From: Tenebrio molitor | Taxonomy: Eukaryota; Arthropoda; Insecta; Coleoptera; Tenebrionidae | Assembly: GCF_963966145.1 (NCBI RefSeq) | Contig: NC_091050.1 | Coordinates: 682,001-746,000, forward strand | DNA length: 64,000 bases | Direction of reading: 5' to 3' | Shown here: piece by piece, positions 10,731 to 23,984 of the stretch | Layout: each line of letters starts with the position of its first letter | How positions within the stretch are numbered: position 1 is the first letter of the stretch | Program-made: the position numbers and the translations under genes | Notes under the pieces: generated by a model | Told to the model about the DNA's origin: nothing | The model's input: the letters and a program-made list of their open reading frames with translations, nothing else | Database searches by the model: none

Positions 10731-13604
10731 CAATTCTGTTAGATTCAAAATTCGTTGTTTTAATCAATCACATTATTTTTTCAAAATATCTAGAACTTTT
10801 TGTTTCCGTATTTTTCAAAGAAATTTGAAATTTTGAAATTTAAATTTTATCAGAGCGAATTTATATAATTTCTTTTTGGATTAAAAATTCTAAAGTACCT
10901 AAATCAAAATTTCTGAGTTTTCATTAACAAGCAATTTTATCGATTTTTCTTATCTTTCTAATTCATACATTTTATTTTTACAAAATTAAGCGATCTACGT
11001 TACCTTTTTATGTGTTCTACCAACTTCTTTTCTACTTTGTTTTTTTACATTTCTAACACGTGCAAGTGACTTTGTTAATTTCTACTAAATATGAAGTTAT
11101 TTGTTTATAATTAGCAAGCCAATTTAATCCACAAAAATTTGAGCATTATAAAAAATGTGTCAATCTATTTAACATTAATGTATACATGATATAAAATTAG
11201 TATTTTTCCCGGCGCATCCACCACTTACATTTAAAAATAATTTCAATTTTATTTTAATATTTTTTAGATATTTTTACAATAATCAATTAATTAAAAACGA
11301 ATCTAAATATTTATAAAAGTTAAAAGAACGTTATCCATGTACCTACCCTGTGCATATCAATTATTAACGCAACGTATAAAAACGCATTTTTCAAGAATTA
11401 TAATAATTAATGTTTTAAATTTAAATTAAATTTGAAATATGTAGTAGCTGGTGCTGGTACCATTTCTTCAATTATTTTTAAATTATTATACGCGCCTGAT
11501 ATCTTTTTAGCACATCGAAACGATGTAGGAAACAACCTCACCAATTTTAATTTTTGACAATTTTTTAAATAAACAGTAAACTCAAACAACATTACGATAA
11601 AATTGGATAAAGCTGTTATTGCTTTATAGCTGGGTCAATTTACAGGTGGCGAAAGAAAATAAAAACGTCGAAAATGTTCTCATTACACAAGTCCGCCATT
11701 GTATAAATGCCATTAAGTAAATTGATAAAACCCTTAAAGACTGTTAGAGATTTGATCAATTTGGCTACGAATCCAGGGCACGACGTTCACGTAAGACCCT
11801 TGGCTGGCGGCGAGGGGAGAAAATTTCCTCGAATTCCATCGAATCTCCAGCCATCCCATTTAACAACATCCATTATTTATAACAAAAATTTTCCATCTGC
11901 GTCATTAAAATAGACTTTTCCATTGGTCAGTGGCGAAAATTGACCAATCCTTTTAGTTGGCGAGCATCGACGATTGGCCGGGAAATATTCTATTCCGGAG
12001 TCCGGGCGGAGCTTTCTACCGGAGTTTCTTATCTTGCCGCCTTATTGCTCAGGTCTCATCCAGTCAGAGAGATGAAGGAAGCGAAAACAGCTTTGATATT
12101 GATAGAATAAATTTTTTTTCTTGTTCTCGTCGTACGACTCGTGCCAAATTGAAATTTTATTCGAACGTTCGTCCTACCTGAATTCAAATTGTCGTATTGG
12201 CCTTAAGTGCATTAGAGCAACGCCGGCCGGGATCTGGCGCGCCATTAAAAAATCGAATCAATTAGATAGGAAAAAGCGTCCCAACTTTTGGGGGCCCCTG
12301 TTTTTCTCCGGGGCTTAGGCCCGCGTCCGCTCTAAGCCGATATGCATTCATTAGAATAGTAAAATGCTGCATTAAGGGTCCACGAATCGGTGATTCCGTT
12401 CCGGAAAAGTTATGTTTTTCTTTTAAGTTTGCCGAGAGACGATGCGATGTAAACTTTTATGAAGTTTCACCGGAATATTTTACGAGGTGTGTTTAGAGCA
12501 TTACGATTTGCATTTTTCCGGGACGGACGAGGGACGACTGACGTAAGGAACGACCTGTTATGTCGTTAAATAATTGCCCCTCCTGGGGGACGCCACAGGG
12601 AGATGAAGAAGCGATTTATTAAGATAAATGGGACACAGTGATCTGCTCTGTGGTCAGGGAGACATGACGTTAACACGCTTATTTCTGAGGGGATCACAGA
12701 CAAACTAACACGTCGAAGATTGTTTGTCGCTTCGTCGATAAGGGAAAAGTCGGATGTCAAAAGTCGTTTCCCGAACCATCAACAGTTTATTTTTGAGACG
12801 ATCAAGTTTTATTTCAATAGAGTCATTCTGATCTTTGAATCTGCATCGAATTTACCAGTGGTGAATGCTACAAAACACCAATTTAAACTGATAATTACAT
12901 TAAGCATCAAGAAAATCTACGTCTTTCACTAACTTCCAGAAATTCAGAAAATTGAAAATTATGTCATTAGAATGTGTAAAATTTGGTTATATGAAAAAGT
13001 GATTTACATTTTGTTTTTTTTTTTACTTCTTATTCTTACAATTGGTATTTTTTTAAAGTTACGTAATACGTGTATTAGGAAACATATTTATTTTAATAAA
13101 ATTCAATAAAAAATTTCAATGAACTCAGTTGTCAGATTTCCCGTGATTTTGAACGGTTTACCTTTGATTTGCCTTATCAAAAAAATGTACGTAAAAAACA
13201 AATAAAAAGAATCAATTGCTTTGCAAAAAAAAATTTTTTTAAATGTATCATTGAAACAAATTGTCCGTAAAAACAAATCAGACATTTTACAAAATAATTT
13301 TTAAACTCTTCAGTATAAATACATATAACTGTTGCTTTGATAAACACGTTATTTGTACAAATTTCGAAAGCAATTTTAAGTAATTATTATTTGTATATAC
13401 GAGTATCTATTTACTGAGAACAAAATGATTGTTACTTTTGTAATAAAATTCTTTACCAACTAACACATTGTAACTTTTCAAAAGAGAGGCTAATCGGCCA
13501 AATCTGCTACTTGTGGCCCTTAGAAAATTTTAAAAATTAGAAATCTTTGGCATAGTGAAAAAATATAGATGAAATAAATGTGTTAGCAATTAATAATATC
13601 GCGC
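10731..13604. other. Intergenic DNA, no gene seen
   Basis: No gene was recognised. The stretch at about 11,700-12,790 is G+C-elevated, contains one POU-type octamer (12506-12513, complement strand) and has only short motif-free open frames on both strands. The rest is AT-rich. Confidence 0.4.
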
Positions 13605-13955
13605 GTTCAAATAAAATTCTGGGCTGAGTAGGCGTTGGAAAAATTAAATCATTTCGAACAGTGTAAAGTTTGAATTTCCCGCCGTTTGACAAGAATGACA
13701 TTTATTTAATCGGGACATAATTGAACATGTTTGTTTTCAGCAAAGGGTGCTCTTAGATATTTACTTCGAGAATAGGAATCGTTACGTTATTCTATTTTTA
13801 ATGTAAAACATTGCAAAGAAAGAAAAAAAAGAAAGAGTTTTTAGCTCTAAATTTTAGGTTAGCTGTCAACATGCTCCAATTAATAAGCACAACAATTGAC
13901 GGTTTCCAACGCCTTCCCAGCCCAGGATTTCATTTGAACGCGCGATATAATTTAG
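13605..13955. mobile_element. MITE with about 40-bp inverted termini, copy 1
   Basis: The left terminus (CGCGCGTTCAAATAAAATTC, then GGGCTGAGTAGGCGTTGGAAA) and the right terminus (reverse complement CGCGCGTTCAAATGAAATCC, then GGGCTGGGAAGGCGTTGGAAA) are near-perfect inverted repeats. The 350-bp interior is non-coding and contains a polypurine run. A second copy of the same family lies at 31798-32097 in the opposite orientation, sharing the interior block around TTACATTAAAAA and the polypyrimidine/polypurine tract. Confidence 0.8.
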
Positions 13956-15159
13956 GAATGTAATGATTTAGCACGCCCATGACTTGTTTAGTAACATTTT
14001 TCCATTTCTTTCTATTTTTCGCATTTGTTTTCCAACGGATAATTCTCATCTCCCTTAAGTCTTCCTCTCTCTACTCTCGGTCTATCTTTTCTCCTTTCCC
14101 GCCTACTCCACACGTCATCAACTTCTTTGGAACTCTTCCTTCATCCATCCTCTCCTCATACCCTAACTATCCGAGTCACCTTTGACATGTTTGTTGTATG
14201 ATATAGCTGTTTTATCTCTCCTTTCCCATATATTGTCTATCTTCTCTCCTCCTTATCTATCTTCCCTAATACTTTCTTTTCCCACACCTCTAATTTTTTT
14301 CCTAGTTTGAATTTCCTATTTTCTTCTGCTGTGTTTAGTTTTCTTGTAAATAGTGTTACTAAATATGTGAATCTATCTATTTCCTCGAATTGGAACGTCT
14401 TCACTCGATCACACGATGCACAAGATGGACGACATTTTGCTTTGCCAAACTAAAATATTCCCTTCAAATGCAGTGAAACTTGCTTAACACATTAACTTTA
14501 ACAGCATGGTCCTTTGAGAAAATCCTCTGGAAGATCTATCCAATGGTAAAAGTGTTGATCTCCAGAACCAAAATCTGTAGCAAATCCGCAGATTTCTTTT
14601 GCATCGTAATTTATATGAATAAAATTATATCGGACTTGTGTAATCAAACTTTGTTAGTTAGACCAACAATAAAAAATTCTGTCTGACCTGCGGCAAGAAT
14701 TCTAGAACTTCTGCTTACAAAAGGAACGAACGACGTTTCTGTTTTTCTTTTAAAGCCAGCCACAGCAACATTACAACCTCTTTAAATTCCTGCCAAATCA
14801 ACTAACCAAAACAAAACATAATAAAGAACACAAATAAAAGAAAGAAAACCTTCAACAAATCAGTTTATGCATTCCAAATTGCTAAAAACGTTTTATTCAA
14901 AGTGAAATTGCAGAGATAAACTGTCTACAGTACCGATTTACTGCGTTGGGCTAGCCAGTCAATCACATTAATCATTGGTCAAGAAACGCGAAAGCATTAT
15001 GAGTGAAAGGACCTAGAGATCAAATACCAGAAAATGGATGTCGAGTATTTTCTACACATTATAAATATTAAGAGGAGGGTACGGTATCGAAGTAGAGTTA
15101 ATTTATCATTGTCATTCGACATAGATGTTATATAATAAGTGGGCCCATGGCAAAATATG

Positions 15160-15620
15160 TATACCGAGTGGAACAAAAGTATCAAATAATCGCTGTAACT
15201 TTTTAATTTGAAAAATTATGAAAAAATGTTTAATATAAAAATTGTTTGGTTTATTATCATGCATGACGTTTAACAAAAATTGTCAACATTCTTGATATTG
15301 CATTTTATTACTTAGTAAGTTAATTTTATCACCTTTGCCTTTTTTTTATTTTATTCTTTTTCCCCATAATGGCAAAACTGTATTTATGAATACAGAAAGA
15401 TACGCTTGTTTGAAAATCACACAAAAAAATGTATGGGTGCTATTTAAAAAAACCAAAGTTGGTTGCCATAGCAGCGAAACAAAAGACGATAGGAACAAAC
15501 TAGAAAGACCAGATGATGGAGGATAATACACCAATCAACTTTTATATTAAACATTTTTTCATAAATTGTCAAATTAGAAAGTTACAGCCAATATTTGATA
15601 CTTTTGTTCCATCCTGTATA
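15160..15620. mobile_element. TA-flanked MITE with about 90-bp inverted termini
   Basis: The left end TATACCGAGTGGAACAAAAG and the right end (reverse complement TATACAGGATGGAACAAAAG) continue as matching inverted repeats for about 90 bp, including GCTGTAACTTT and ATGAAAAAATGTTTAATATA blocks. Both ends abut TA, as expected for Tc1/mariner insertion at TA. The 460-bp element has no transposase frame, so it is a non-autonomous derivative. Confidence 0.8.
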
Positions 15621-18600
15621 ATAATAATATAAGAAAAACAGCCTTTCTAAGGAATTATCAAAGATTGATAATATTGATAGATTGATAGAAATATTCCTAA
15701 TGATAAACAAATGTTACACTATAAATGTACGTATAATTTATTTAAAAAGATCGAAGTTCGCTTAGGAAATTAAAAAAAATATGTTCTCCCCCAAAAATTC
15801 CATTTGTATTCATAACGCACATTTCTATAAATGAAACATTCCGGAGCTGCGCTAACCCGACTGTATAATAAGGGCATAATAAAATTAAAAGAAGTCTGAA
15901 CGCTCGAACTGGCCGCTCTAACAATTTGTCGAATGAATGATTCTGTTTTGATTTCCGTTATGGCAACATCGTCGTCGTTTGAATGTTTGCTTTCCAATTA
16001 CGTTCCGAATACACGTTTATTATTCGGCTGAACAGTAAATAACGAGGTAAACGTAGCGATAATTTGAACAGGATCAACGAACGATCTCTGAATCATTCGT
16101 ACTGATGAGAATTGCCAAGTGTTCGAATCGACCGGGCGGAATTGTAAAAATACTCCGGTGGAAACAAAAATTGCCAAAGGGCATCATGCAAGTAGTTCCA
16201 GATCACAAACCGCAACGATTATTTCACGCCGAATTAATCCGAAACGTAAACTCAATGACTTGGGATTGGCCCTTTCTCATTCAAAATTATCTCAAAACAT
16301 TGAAAAATCAATCTACAGATTTTTGAGATGTAAGAAAAATTTAAAACATTTTTTTTGACCCAAGTGTTTCTCTCAAATGATTCTTTTCGTCCTGCATTTA
16401 AGGAGGAAAAGGCAGATTTCAGTATATCCTGGCGACATGACAGCTTATATATTATTTTTTAGCAAGGGTGTCGTTCATAACGACCCATTCTTACCAACCT
16501 AACCACTTGACTTAATAAGCGGTTGATTTATGTAAGGAGAGCTACTGGTTATGGCAACACTGCTTTATTACGTCGTCTGAACGCATTACATTCCATCATC
16601 TGGATGTGACAAAGTCTGCTCCAGCCGTCAATTCAAAATATTTGGATAAATTCCACGTTCTATATTCGATACCAATCAAGTGGGAGGAATCGAAACAAAC
16701 AACTTTTCGATTACTGTATCCTTTGATCTCGTCCTCATCTATCCGATGAGCCTATCAGAAGTTAAATTCGTGTCGAGTCGCCCCTGTCTCGTGGCAACTT
16801 ATGCGGAATGACAAGTCGTACAGAAATGACGCCTTCGACATACAGATAAAAAGTAAATAAAAAAATCCAATTTAGAAGCAAATGACTTCCTGCTTATAAT
16901 ATAAATTGAGGATTAGGTTAAGACCATACATGCGACGGAGGAACAGAACGGAGTCGGACGTGCTCGTTTCGACGACAATAATTATTTTTCAGGTGTCTTT
17001 AAGGTAATGTTTCGTGTGGAATCCGGGAAATGGCGGCGCTTAATCCGGGTTCTTTATAAAATAATCCCAGGCATTTTCGCGCTTGCCTTGTCTCAATTTA
17101 CATTCCGGGAGCTTATCCGGATTTCCCACCTGTTTACGGTTTTAATTATATCGGCAAATCTCCAGATAAACCGATCGGCACAGGACGCAGCTTCACGAGT
17201 GACACTCCAAAAGTTTTACAAAGATGTGGTCACTGAACGAAATTTTAATTTATTTATTAATTTGTTGGGCTTTAGGTTTGTTTAATTGGTTTTAATTAAT
17301 ATATGATATAAACAGTACAATAAAGAAACATGAAAACAAAATGAAACAAGCCCTAAAGTTGCTAAAAAACATTTAAATATGAAGAGAATTATAAAAAAAA
17401 TAGTTTGTGTAACAGAAAGTTCTAATGAAATTCAATTCTTTAAATCCGTGAAGACCCCATTAACATTTGTTTGGTGCTTCTTTAGCTATAAGCGCACAAG
17501 AGATAAATACATCATACATACAAATAGGTACTTAGAAATGTTGCACATTATTACAGATGATTTTTTTCTTAACTAAACCTTTTAAGAATTTCTCAATAGG
17601 TACGAAATTCTTCTTGGAAATTCGATTTGGACAAAAATAAGGGATGCGTCTCTCACCCTAGTCGTAACACTCCTAGGTAAAAAATATTTGATTATTCTCT
17701 TTGTTATTCACTTGCGGTCTCCATAGAATAATAGTTTTTTATCTGTCGATCTAAACTGACCAGTGGTAATTCCATTTCCATATCTCGCAGTGTTGAGGGA
17801 ATTTGGACCCTCTCCAGTTATTGTTATCATCAAACATTTATTTCAATCCCGCAACCCTCCGCCATATATTTATCCATTTCATTCGTTTTTATTAATTTGC
17901 ACTCCTTTTTTCCTCTGTTTTCCTCTCGACCGTCTACAGTCTGGCAAACATAATAATGATTTGCATTAATATCATCGGACCCTCCGAGTTATCTCCGCTC
18001 TGTTGAAGCTGTCAGTTCGAGAGAGTAACATATTTTCTCCTTTTCTTCCGCTTTACCAGGTCCCTGCCAAAAATTATACCTTATATGCCTTGACCAGAGG
18101 ACATCTCGACTTGGCGCTGTTATTACCGACTTTCTACACCAGCAGACGGCCCCAGCTCATCCATTATGGATGCGGACGGCAGGCAATTTATAAAACGAAC
18201 ATATATATTTTTTTTTCGGTTTGGCGAATAAAAGAAAAAAAATGTCAATTGTTTTTAATATGGGTGAAAGCGAACAATAAAATCTTATCTTTATGTGGGG
18301 CGGTTTCGACACCCCGGCAGTAAAAAGGTATGCCCATAAAATAAAAATAATTCCCGTGTAGCGGACTAGAAAAGAAAAATAACACGAGAGGGTATATAGA
18401 CTGGTCAGCGTTATTCGGGCGGTAAATTTCTATTTTTATGTTTCAATTTTGCATTTTATTGCACCTATGATCGTGGCAATTTTTCAGAATGATGCAATTG
18501 CATGCTTACATTTCAGACCATTTGTAATTCAATTATTCAAATCGGGTTCTAGGCAGCGGGGCCGTATTTACAGGGTAGTTGGAAGAGAAGTGTTCCCGAT

Positions 18601-20040
18601 AGACTGCACTATTTACCCTACGATTAGTAACACAAAAAAATTCCAAAAGTGTGTGCTAATAATCTTTCGTGTTTATTTAATTTTGTTTTCAAAGACAAAC
18701 AAGAAATTATGTTGTTTGTGGGTCTAAGATTGTTGTTTTTACAAAAGAGTTAGAATGTAAGCAAGTTGTGGTTCAGTAATTATGGAAACATTATGAAAGT
18801 CATTAAGTCTCATGTCATGTAAAATAAGAAAGTTGGTGTCATTCGCAGTTAAACCAGTGAACTTCTGTCTGATGCCAATAACTTGTCCATTATTATTTCT
18901 CAAATAAAAATTGTAGTAAGTATATGTCAATTTTATATTTGTAATTTTTGTATCGTGTAATTTTTATTTATTTATTTTTTTATTTCCAACGTAAAAATTA
19001 GTTTTCCATCGTTTTTCCAATTTTAAGAACCAAACGAGAGACTGTTTGCTATTCTTAAAAATATCTTTTTATCGTAATAATTTATAACAAAAAAAATTAA
19101 GCACCTCCGGAAAACCACACAATGATGATAAGCGACAAGCGAAAAAGTTTGTCTTTTATTATATTATATATTATGTTAATGCCGTGTGACAAGCGACTTT
19201 TCCATTTTTTATTTTAGCCAATTGAAAATTTACTTAAAACGTCTGTCCCACTTATCGGGACACCTGAACACCCAACAGCACGCTCCAACTCTCGCTGAAA
19301 CCGCCATAAAATCCCGAAACCCGTAAAAACTCCTTTATGCGTTCCGCTAAGCATTCTAGTGGTAAACACTAAAGTAACCAGTGTTTTATGCTAAAAAGAG
19401 TCCTGAATTATTTCCACTGCGGATTCTCTCTCGCATCCTTCTTGCAACACTATCTTCACATTTAATTTAAACGGGCAGTTTTCAGGCAATAAAAATGCAC
19501 GCCTTCTGGTTTCATGAAAAACCGTCTTTTTATTTATTGCCTGCATCAGTTCCGTCCCCCATTTCGGGCGAGCTTCGCCTCCGCGCACCCCGATTCGCCA
19601 CGCTCGACGTGACCGCGCTCTCCACAAACTGTGACACGGTTTTCAGGAAAAGATAAGTTTTTCTTCCGACCGAGAAATTTGTTACAATCCACGAAACATT
19701 TATACACATTAACATCGCAGGTTATTTATTTCGTCTGGCCCCTTTTAACTTCCGCGTTTAGTTTATTGCTTCGGTTAGCGCCAGATTAGTGTTAAAGAGA
19801 ATTAATATATTTGGCAGGACTGCGCGAGGGTTTCTTACCCTTCGGGGTCCTGGGCCCGGGGGTGTTGCTGTGTGGACGCAAACTGTGGGAAATCAGGTGC
19901 AGCGGGGTGGATGATGAGGGTCGCTTCGCTGGTTTTGTGGTTTCAGATGTCAGTTACCATAGACGAAGAGGAAAAACTTCACAAGTCGATAATCGTTGCG
20001 GGAATAGAAAAAACAGAAACATACTTGTACTCGCGATAAG
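15621..20040. other. Intergenic DNA with G+C-elevated islands, no gene seen
   Basis: Open frames between 15,742 and 20,040 lack motifs, overlap on both strands and show no plausible splice partners. G+C-elevated islands lie at about 15,770-17,200, 17,760-18,600 and 19,200-20,040. One POU-type octamer is at 17959-17966. The last island ends just past the 3' end of the YG(V/L)P-repeat gene. Confidence 0.4.
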
Positions 20041-20044
20041 CAAT

Positions 20045-20050
20045 TTTATT
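20045..20050 (-). terminator. Poly(A) signal of the YG(V/L)P-repeat gene
   Basis: AATAAA on the minus strand lies only 8 bases after the TAA stop of the repeat-protein gene, giving a very short 3' UTR. Confidence 0.6.
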
Positions 20051-20058
20051 TCAAAGAA

Positions 20059-21026
20059 TTAAAATAATTGAGGCAACCCATAAACTGTTGCAGGAACCCT
20101 CACACTGGGCAGTCCATATTCTTTACTAGGTACTCCGTACGTTGTAGCAGGAACCTTCACTGCAGGCAACTCTTGCCCAATTCTTTTCGAAACTGTAACT
20201 TTCCGAACTGGTACCCCATATGACGTGACTGGTACCTTAGGTTTCAAAGCAACTTTCGCCACCGGGACTCCGTAAACTGTGGCAGGAACTTGAGGTTTGA
20301 CTGGTACTCCATAAGAAGTTGACGGAGCTTGTGGTTTCGATACTTCATCACTATCATCATCGCTCTCTTCGTCGTAATCGAAGTCAAATGTGCGTACCGA
20401 TGGTACGATGTAAGTTGTGACTTGTTTCTTGGGGACTGCGACTTTTTGTACTGGTACTCCGTACGATGTCGATGGTACGCCGTAGGTTTCGGATGGTTTT
20501 TCTGGGACGATTTCGCTGCCTTCTCCAATGATATCGGTCAAGTCAAAATCGAAAGTTCTTGTCGGTACTCCGTAAATGACGGACGGAACTTTGAAGTGAG
20601 GGAGGCCGTAGACTTCTTCGGGTTTAACCACCAGGACTCGAGATTCGGGTTTGTGGGGTACTCCATATTCGATGGATGGTTTTGGTGGGGCTGTAGTTGT
20701 CGAGGTCACGACTGATCTGTAGTTGGCGTTTGCGTACAAAGCCAAGGAGGTGTGAAGGAAGTAAACGAAAAATATAGGAGTCTGCAAAAAATAAAAATTT
20801 CACTTAATTAATTTAGTTTGTGCAGAAATAATCTCAAGTACTACTAAGAAGATTTGCTATTTTACAAAATACTTCAAGCTACCAAATTTTTATAGCATTA
20901 ACTAATTTGTCCACAGTCAAAAACGTAATACTCGTAGAATAAAATTATTATTTTTTATCGTCGACATACTGTATATTATTTCAGGTGTGTATTATTTAAA
21001 AATAAATCACTTACAAAAACGTTCAT
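20059..21026 (-). CDS. Secreted low-complexity YG(V/L)P-repeat protein, cuticle-type
   Basis: Two exons: a 12-nt first coding exon 21026-21015 (MNVF, followed by donor GTAAGT) and exon 2 20781-20059 (acceptor TTTTTTGCAG), joined in phase 0 to give 244 aa. The first 24 residues form a signal peptide (hydrophobic core FFVYFLHTSLAL, then ANA). The mature part has eleven YGVP/YGLP motifs plus one YIVP variant, usually as P-(S/A)-T-x-YGVP-V, and two RTFDFD motifs, the second leading into a strongly acidic run of about 15 residues. No chitin-binding R&R domain is seen. Proline-rich tyrosine repeats after a signal peptide fit extracellular matrix or cuticle proteins, where Tyr can be cross-linked. 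The exact family is not recognised, so the cuticle role is inference. Confidence 0.82.
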
Positions 21027-21048
21027 GTTGTCACAGGTTGTGTTTGTT

Positions 21049-21082
21049 ACTGATAAAAAATTGAAAAATGTTTGCTTTTATA
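21049..21082 (-). promoter_or_regulatory. TATA box and TCAGT initiator of the YG(V/L)P-repeat gene
   Basis: On the minus strand TATAAAA (21082-21076) stands 31 nt upstream of the A of a TCAGT arthropod initiator (21053-21049). The start codon follows 25 nt further at 21026. Motifs and spacing match the insect core promoter exactly, which also supports the tiny first coding exon. TATA promoters are typical of strongly and stage-specifically expressed genes such as cuticle genes. Confidence 0.75.
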
Positions 21083-21710
21083 TCAAGTGTGCTTTCATTT
21101 TTCACTGGATTGCCGAAAGGCGTTATTGTTGATGAGCGGAAATAGCTCTTTAGTGTTTTTCTAATTGCCCTTTCACATTTATCGTGATTTTGGAATTTTA
21201 TCACTTGTTAAATCAGCAAACAATTATTTCTTCGAAATCTTTTATCTAGTAATCAGTAATTTATGGTTCATAGTTATAAAATTGTGACATAATACAAAAA
21301 AATGTTTAGTCAAAAAAATCTTGAAACAATTAATTTTTATTAATTTTCCTATTATAAATAAAAATTGTGTCGCTCTATCATAGTGATACGCGATTTCTTC
21401 ATTTTATTTTAGTATTTTAGATAATATTTTATAATAAAATACTTGATTCTTTGGTTTTATAAACAAATCCATAAAATATAAATGGAGATTTTTACGTTTT
21501 ACAAAATTTTCCAAGCAAAATTGTACCTAAAAAACGTTTCTTATCAAAACACATGACATACTTTATGCACTTAGCAGCTAAAGGTCGTTGTTGATAAATG
21601 GTAAATAATAATTGTCACAACGGTCCATTCTCTACTATTAAATGAAATGTTTATTTGAACTTATTCTCATATTGCTCATATTTCAGTCCCATAGTTCAGA
21701 GTAAGGGAAA

Positions 21711-23338
21711 ATGTTGAGTCTTGATAACGTAAATAAAAATTCTGCTGAGTTTGTGTGTTCATTTCTAATATTTGGTTTGATCACATGGTACTGCTACTAT
21801 TTATACTGTTTCACCTATTGGAAGAAAAAAGGAGTACCAAGCCACCCACCTCGATTTCCAACAAGTAACATCACGAAACCTCTGTTAGGTCAAGAAAATA
21901 TTTCCGTCACAGTCTAAAATTTCTACAACAAATTTAAGAGAAAAGGACACAAGCATGCAGGTATCTATTTTTTAAATGGCCCAGTGTACTTACCCATAGA
22001 TCTAGAAATTGTAAAACACATACTGACCACTGACTTCGAGCATTTTGTCGACCGAGGAACATTTTTGGACGAACAAAACTGTCCGTTAAGTTCAATGCTA
22101 TTCTCTATGAAGGGGTTAAAGTGGAAGAAGCTTCGAGCTAAACTATCTCCAATGTTTTCTGCGGGAAAACTCAAAAGCATGTACGGAATCTTTATGAAAG
22201 TAACAGAAGAATTTGTCGATGTTGTTGCACACACAGCACAAAAAGAAGACGAAATCAATATTAAATATATTTCTTCGAATTTTACCACGGATATTATCTA
22301 GCAACAGGTTTTGGTCTCGAAGGTGGCAGCTTAAAGAACCCTAACAATAGAGTGGCAAGAGTGTCGTCGTCATTATTTTATCCATCCACTTGGTCACTGT
22401 TGAAAACTGTCGCAATTGAGGGATTACAAAATCCTGGAAATATATTGAAAGCTTCAGTGAGCAGCAAATTTCAACAAGATTTCTTTCAAGATCTAGCCGA
22501 GAAAACGATGAAGTTGAGAGACGAGAACAAGATCGATCGACAAGACTTCTTCTCGTTGCTTCTTGAAGCCAAGGATAAAGAAGGTCTCACGTTTAACGAG
22601 ATTGTTGGTCAATGTTATATGTCCTTTTTGGCTGGGTTCGACACATCCTCCCAAACTATCAGTTACTGCATTCATCAACTAGCACACAATGAAGATATGC
22701 AGGACAAACTGCGCCAAGAAATTTTCGAAAATTTGGGCACAGATTTTCGAAAATACACCTACGAGGATATCCTCAAGCTTCCCTATCTGGACAAGGTCTT
22801 CCATGGTAAAACAAAATACTCGTATCTCGATGTTGCAAATTATAAAATTTTCTTTGCAGAAACCTTGAGGTTGTATCCAGTTCTGGGTTTCTTGAACCGA
22901 ATTTGTATCAAACCCTATAAGGTTCCCGGAACAAATGTGGTTCTTGACAAAGGTACACCAGTCCTGATCTCAACTTTAGGTTTTCAACATAATCCTGAAT
23001 ATTTTCCTGATCCCTTGAAATTTGATCCTGAAAGATTCAGCGAGGACAAACCGCTAATTCCTTTTAGTTTTCAACCATTCGGGAAAGGACCTAGATCTTG
23101 CATTGGTATAAAAATGATCTTGTGCTCGATCGAACTATTTATATCTGTCTGATTTGAAGGTATGTGTTATGGAAAATTGCAAACCAAATTGGGAATTGCT
23201 GCTCTTATTTCACAGTTCAAGTTTTTACCCAGTCCGAAAACTCCAAGATTAGTAGAATTGGACAAACTAGCTAAATCTCTGGTCATGATAACCAAAAAAG
23301 GCATAGTTGTTAGAGTTTTAAAACTGCAAGGCCAGTGA
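21711..23338 (+). pseudogene. CYP6-like cytochrome P450, disrupted copy (gene A)
   Basis: This is a full-length P450 by alignment with genes B and C downstream: N-terminal anchor followed by YWKKKGVP, I-helix AGFDTSS, K-helix ETLR (straddling intron 1), PERF, and heme-loop FGKGPRSCIG. Exons are 21711-22805, 22860-23105 and 23160-23338, with introns at the same positions and phases as B, C and D. Two lesions break it: an in-frame TAA at 21915-21917, where B and C have an Ala codon before NFY, and a one-base deletion at about 22300, after TTDII, which shifts the frame by -1. The rest of the frame, splice sites and heme motif are intact, so inactivation looks recent unless the lesions are assembly errors. 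A TCAGT initiator lies at 21683 but I see no TATA box. Confidence 0.85.
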
Positions 23339-23984
23339 TGTGTTTATGACTAGAAGTGCATTTACCTAAAGGTTTATCTGAAATTTTTTTGACCCCGTAA
23401 ATATATTTGTAATGAATGATATATGTCAAGGATGCTCGGCTGATCTCTTGTGCACCAAAATATAAAACATAAGTAATGTATAAAATATAAAACTCAATGT
23501 GGTACAATGTTTTATTATTTTTCACTCTCGTATTTTCAATTAAAAATTTTGTTAAAGTGGTTAATTGAAAAGTGAATTACATAAATCGTTTGTTATGTAA
23601 TTTGTTCTAATGGTATTATTCTAAATTGTCTTTCTTGTTTAGTAGTTCAGTGTATCTACCCTTAAAAAGGACAAACCAAAACAATTTTTTGTTTTTACAA
23701 GGAGAAGTCGTCAGATGTGCGACGGCTTTTTGCACAAAAAAAAATCAGTTGGTTGCCGCGACTACCCATATCACCATCCTTATAGGAAACGCCCGAATGT
23801 TTGTGAATTTACGAGAAAAAAATGGCAAATTTCTGATGCGTTTCTCGTGGGCCCCACGCTCGACGCTCCGGGTTCGAGCCTTTCTGCCGGAGTTTTTTTT
23901 TTATTACTGAAAGAAAGAAAACGCAGTACTGTAACCTTCTTTATAATTTTTTTGATTTTTAATTGAATTTTGTAAATGAAACTA

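Noticed and set aside
23874..23901. B-box-like GGTTCGAGCC followed by oligo-T
   Set aside because: The T-arm does not form a proper 5-bp stem with a 7-nt loop (the pairing is CTCCGG/CCGGAG around a longer loop) and no A-box is evident.
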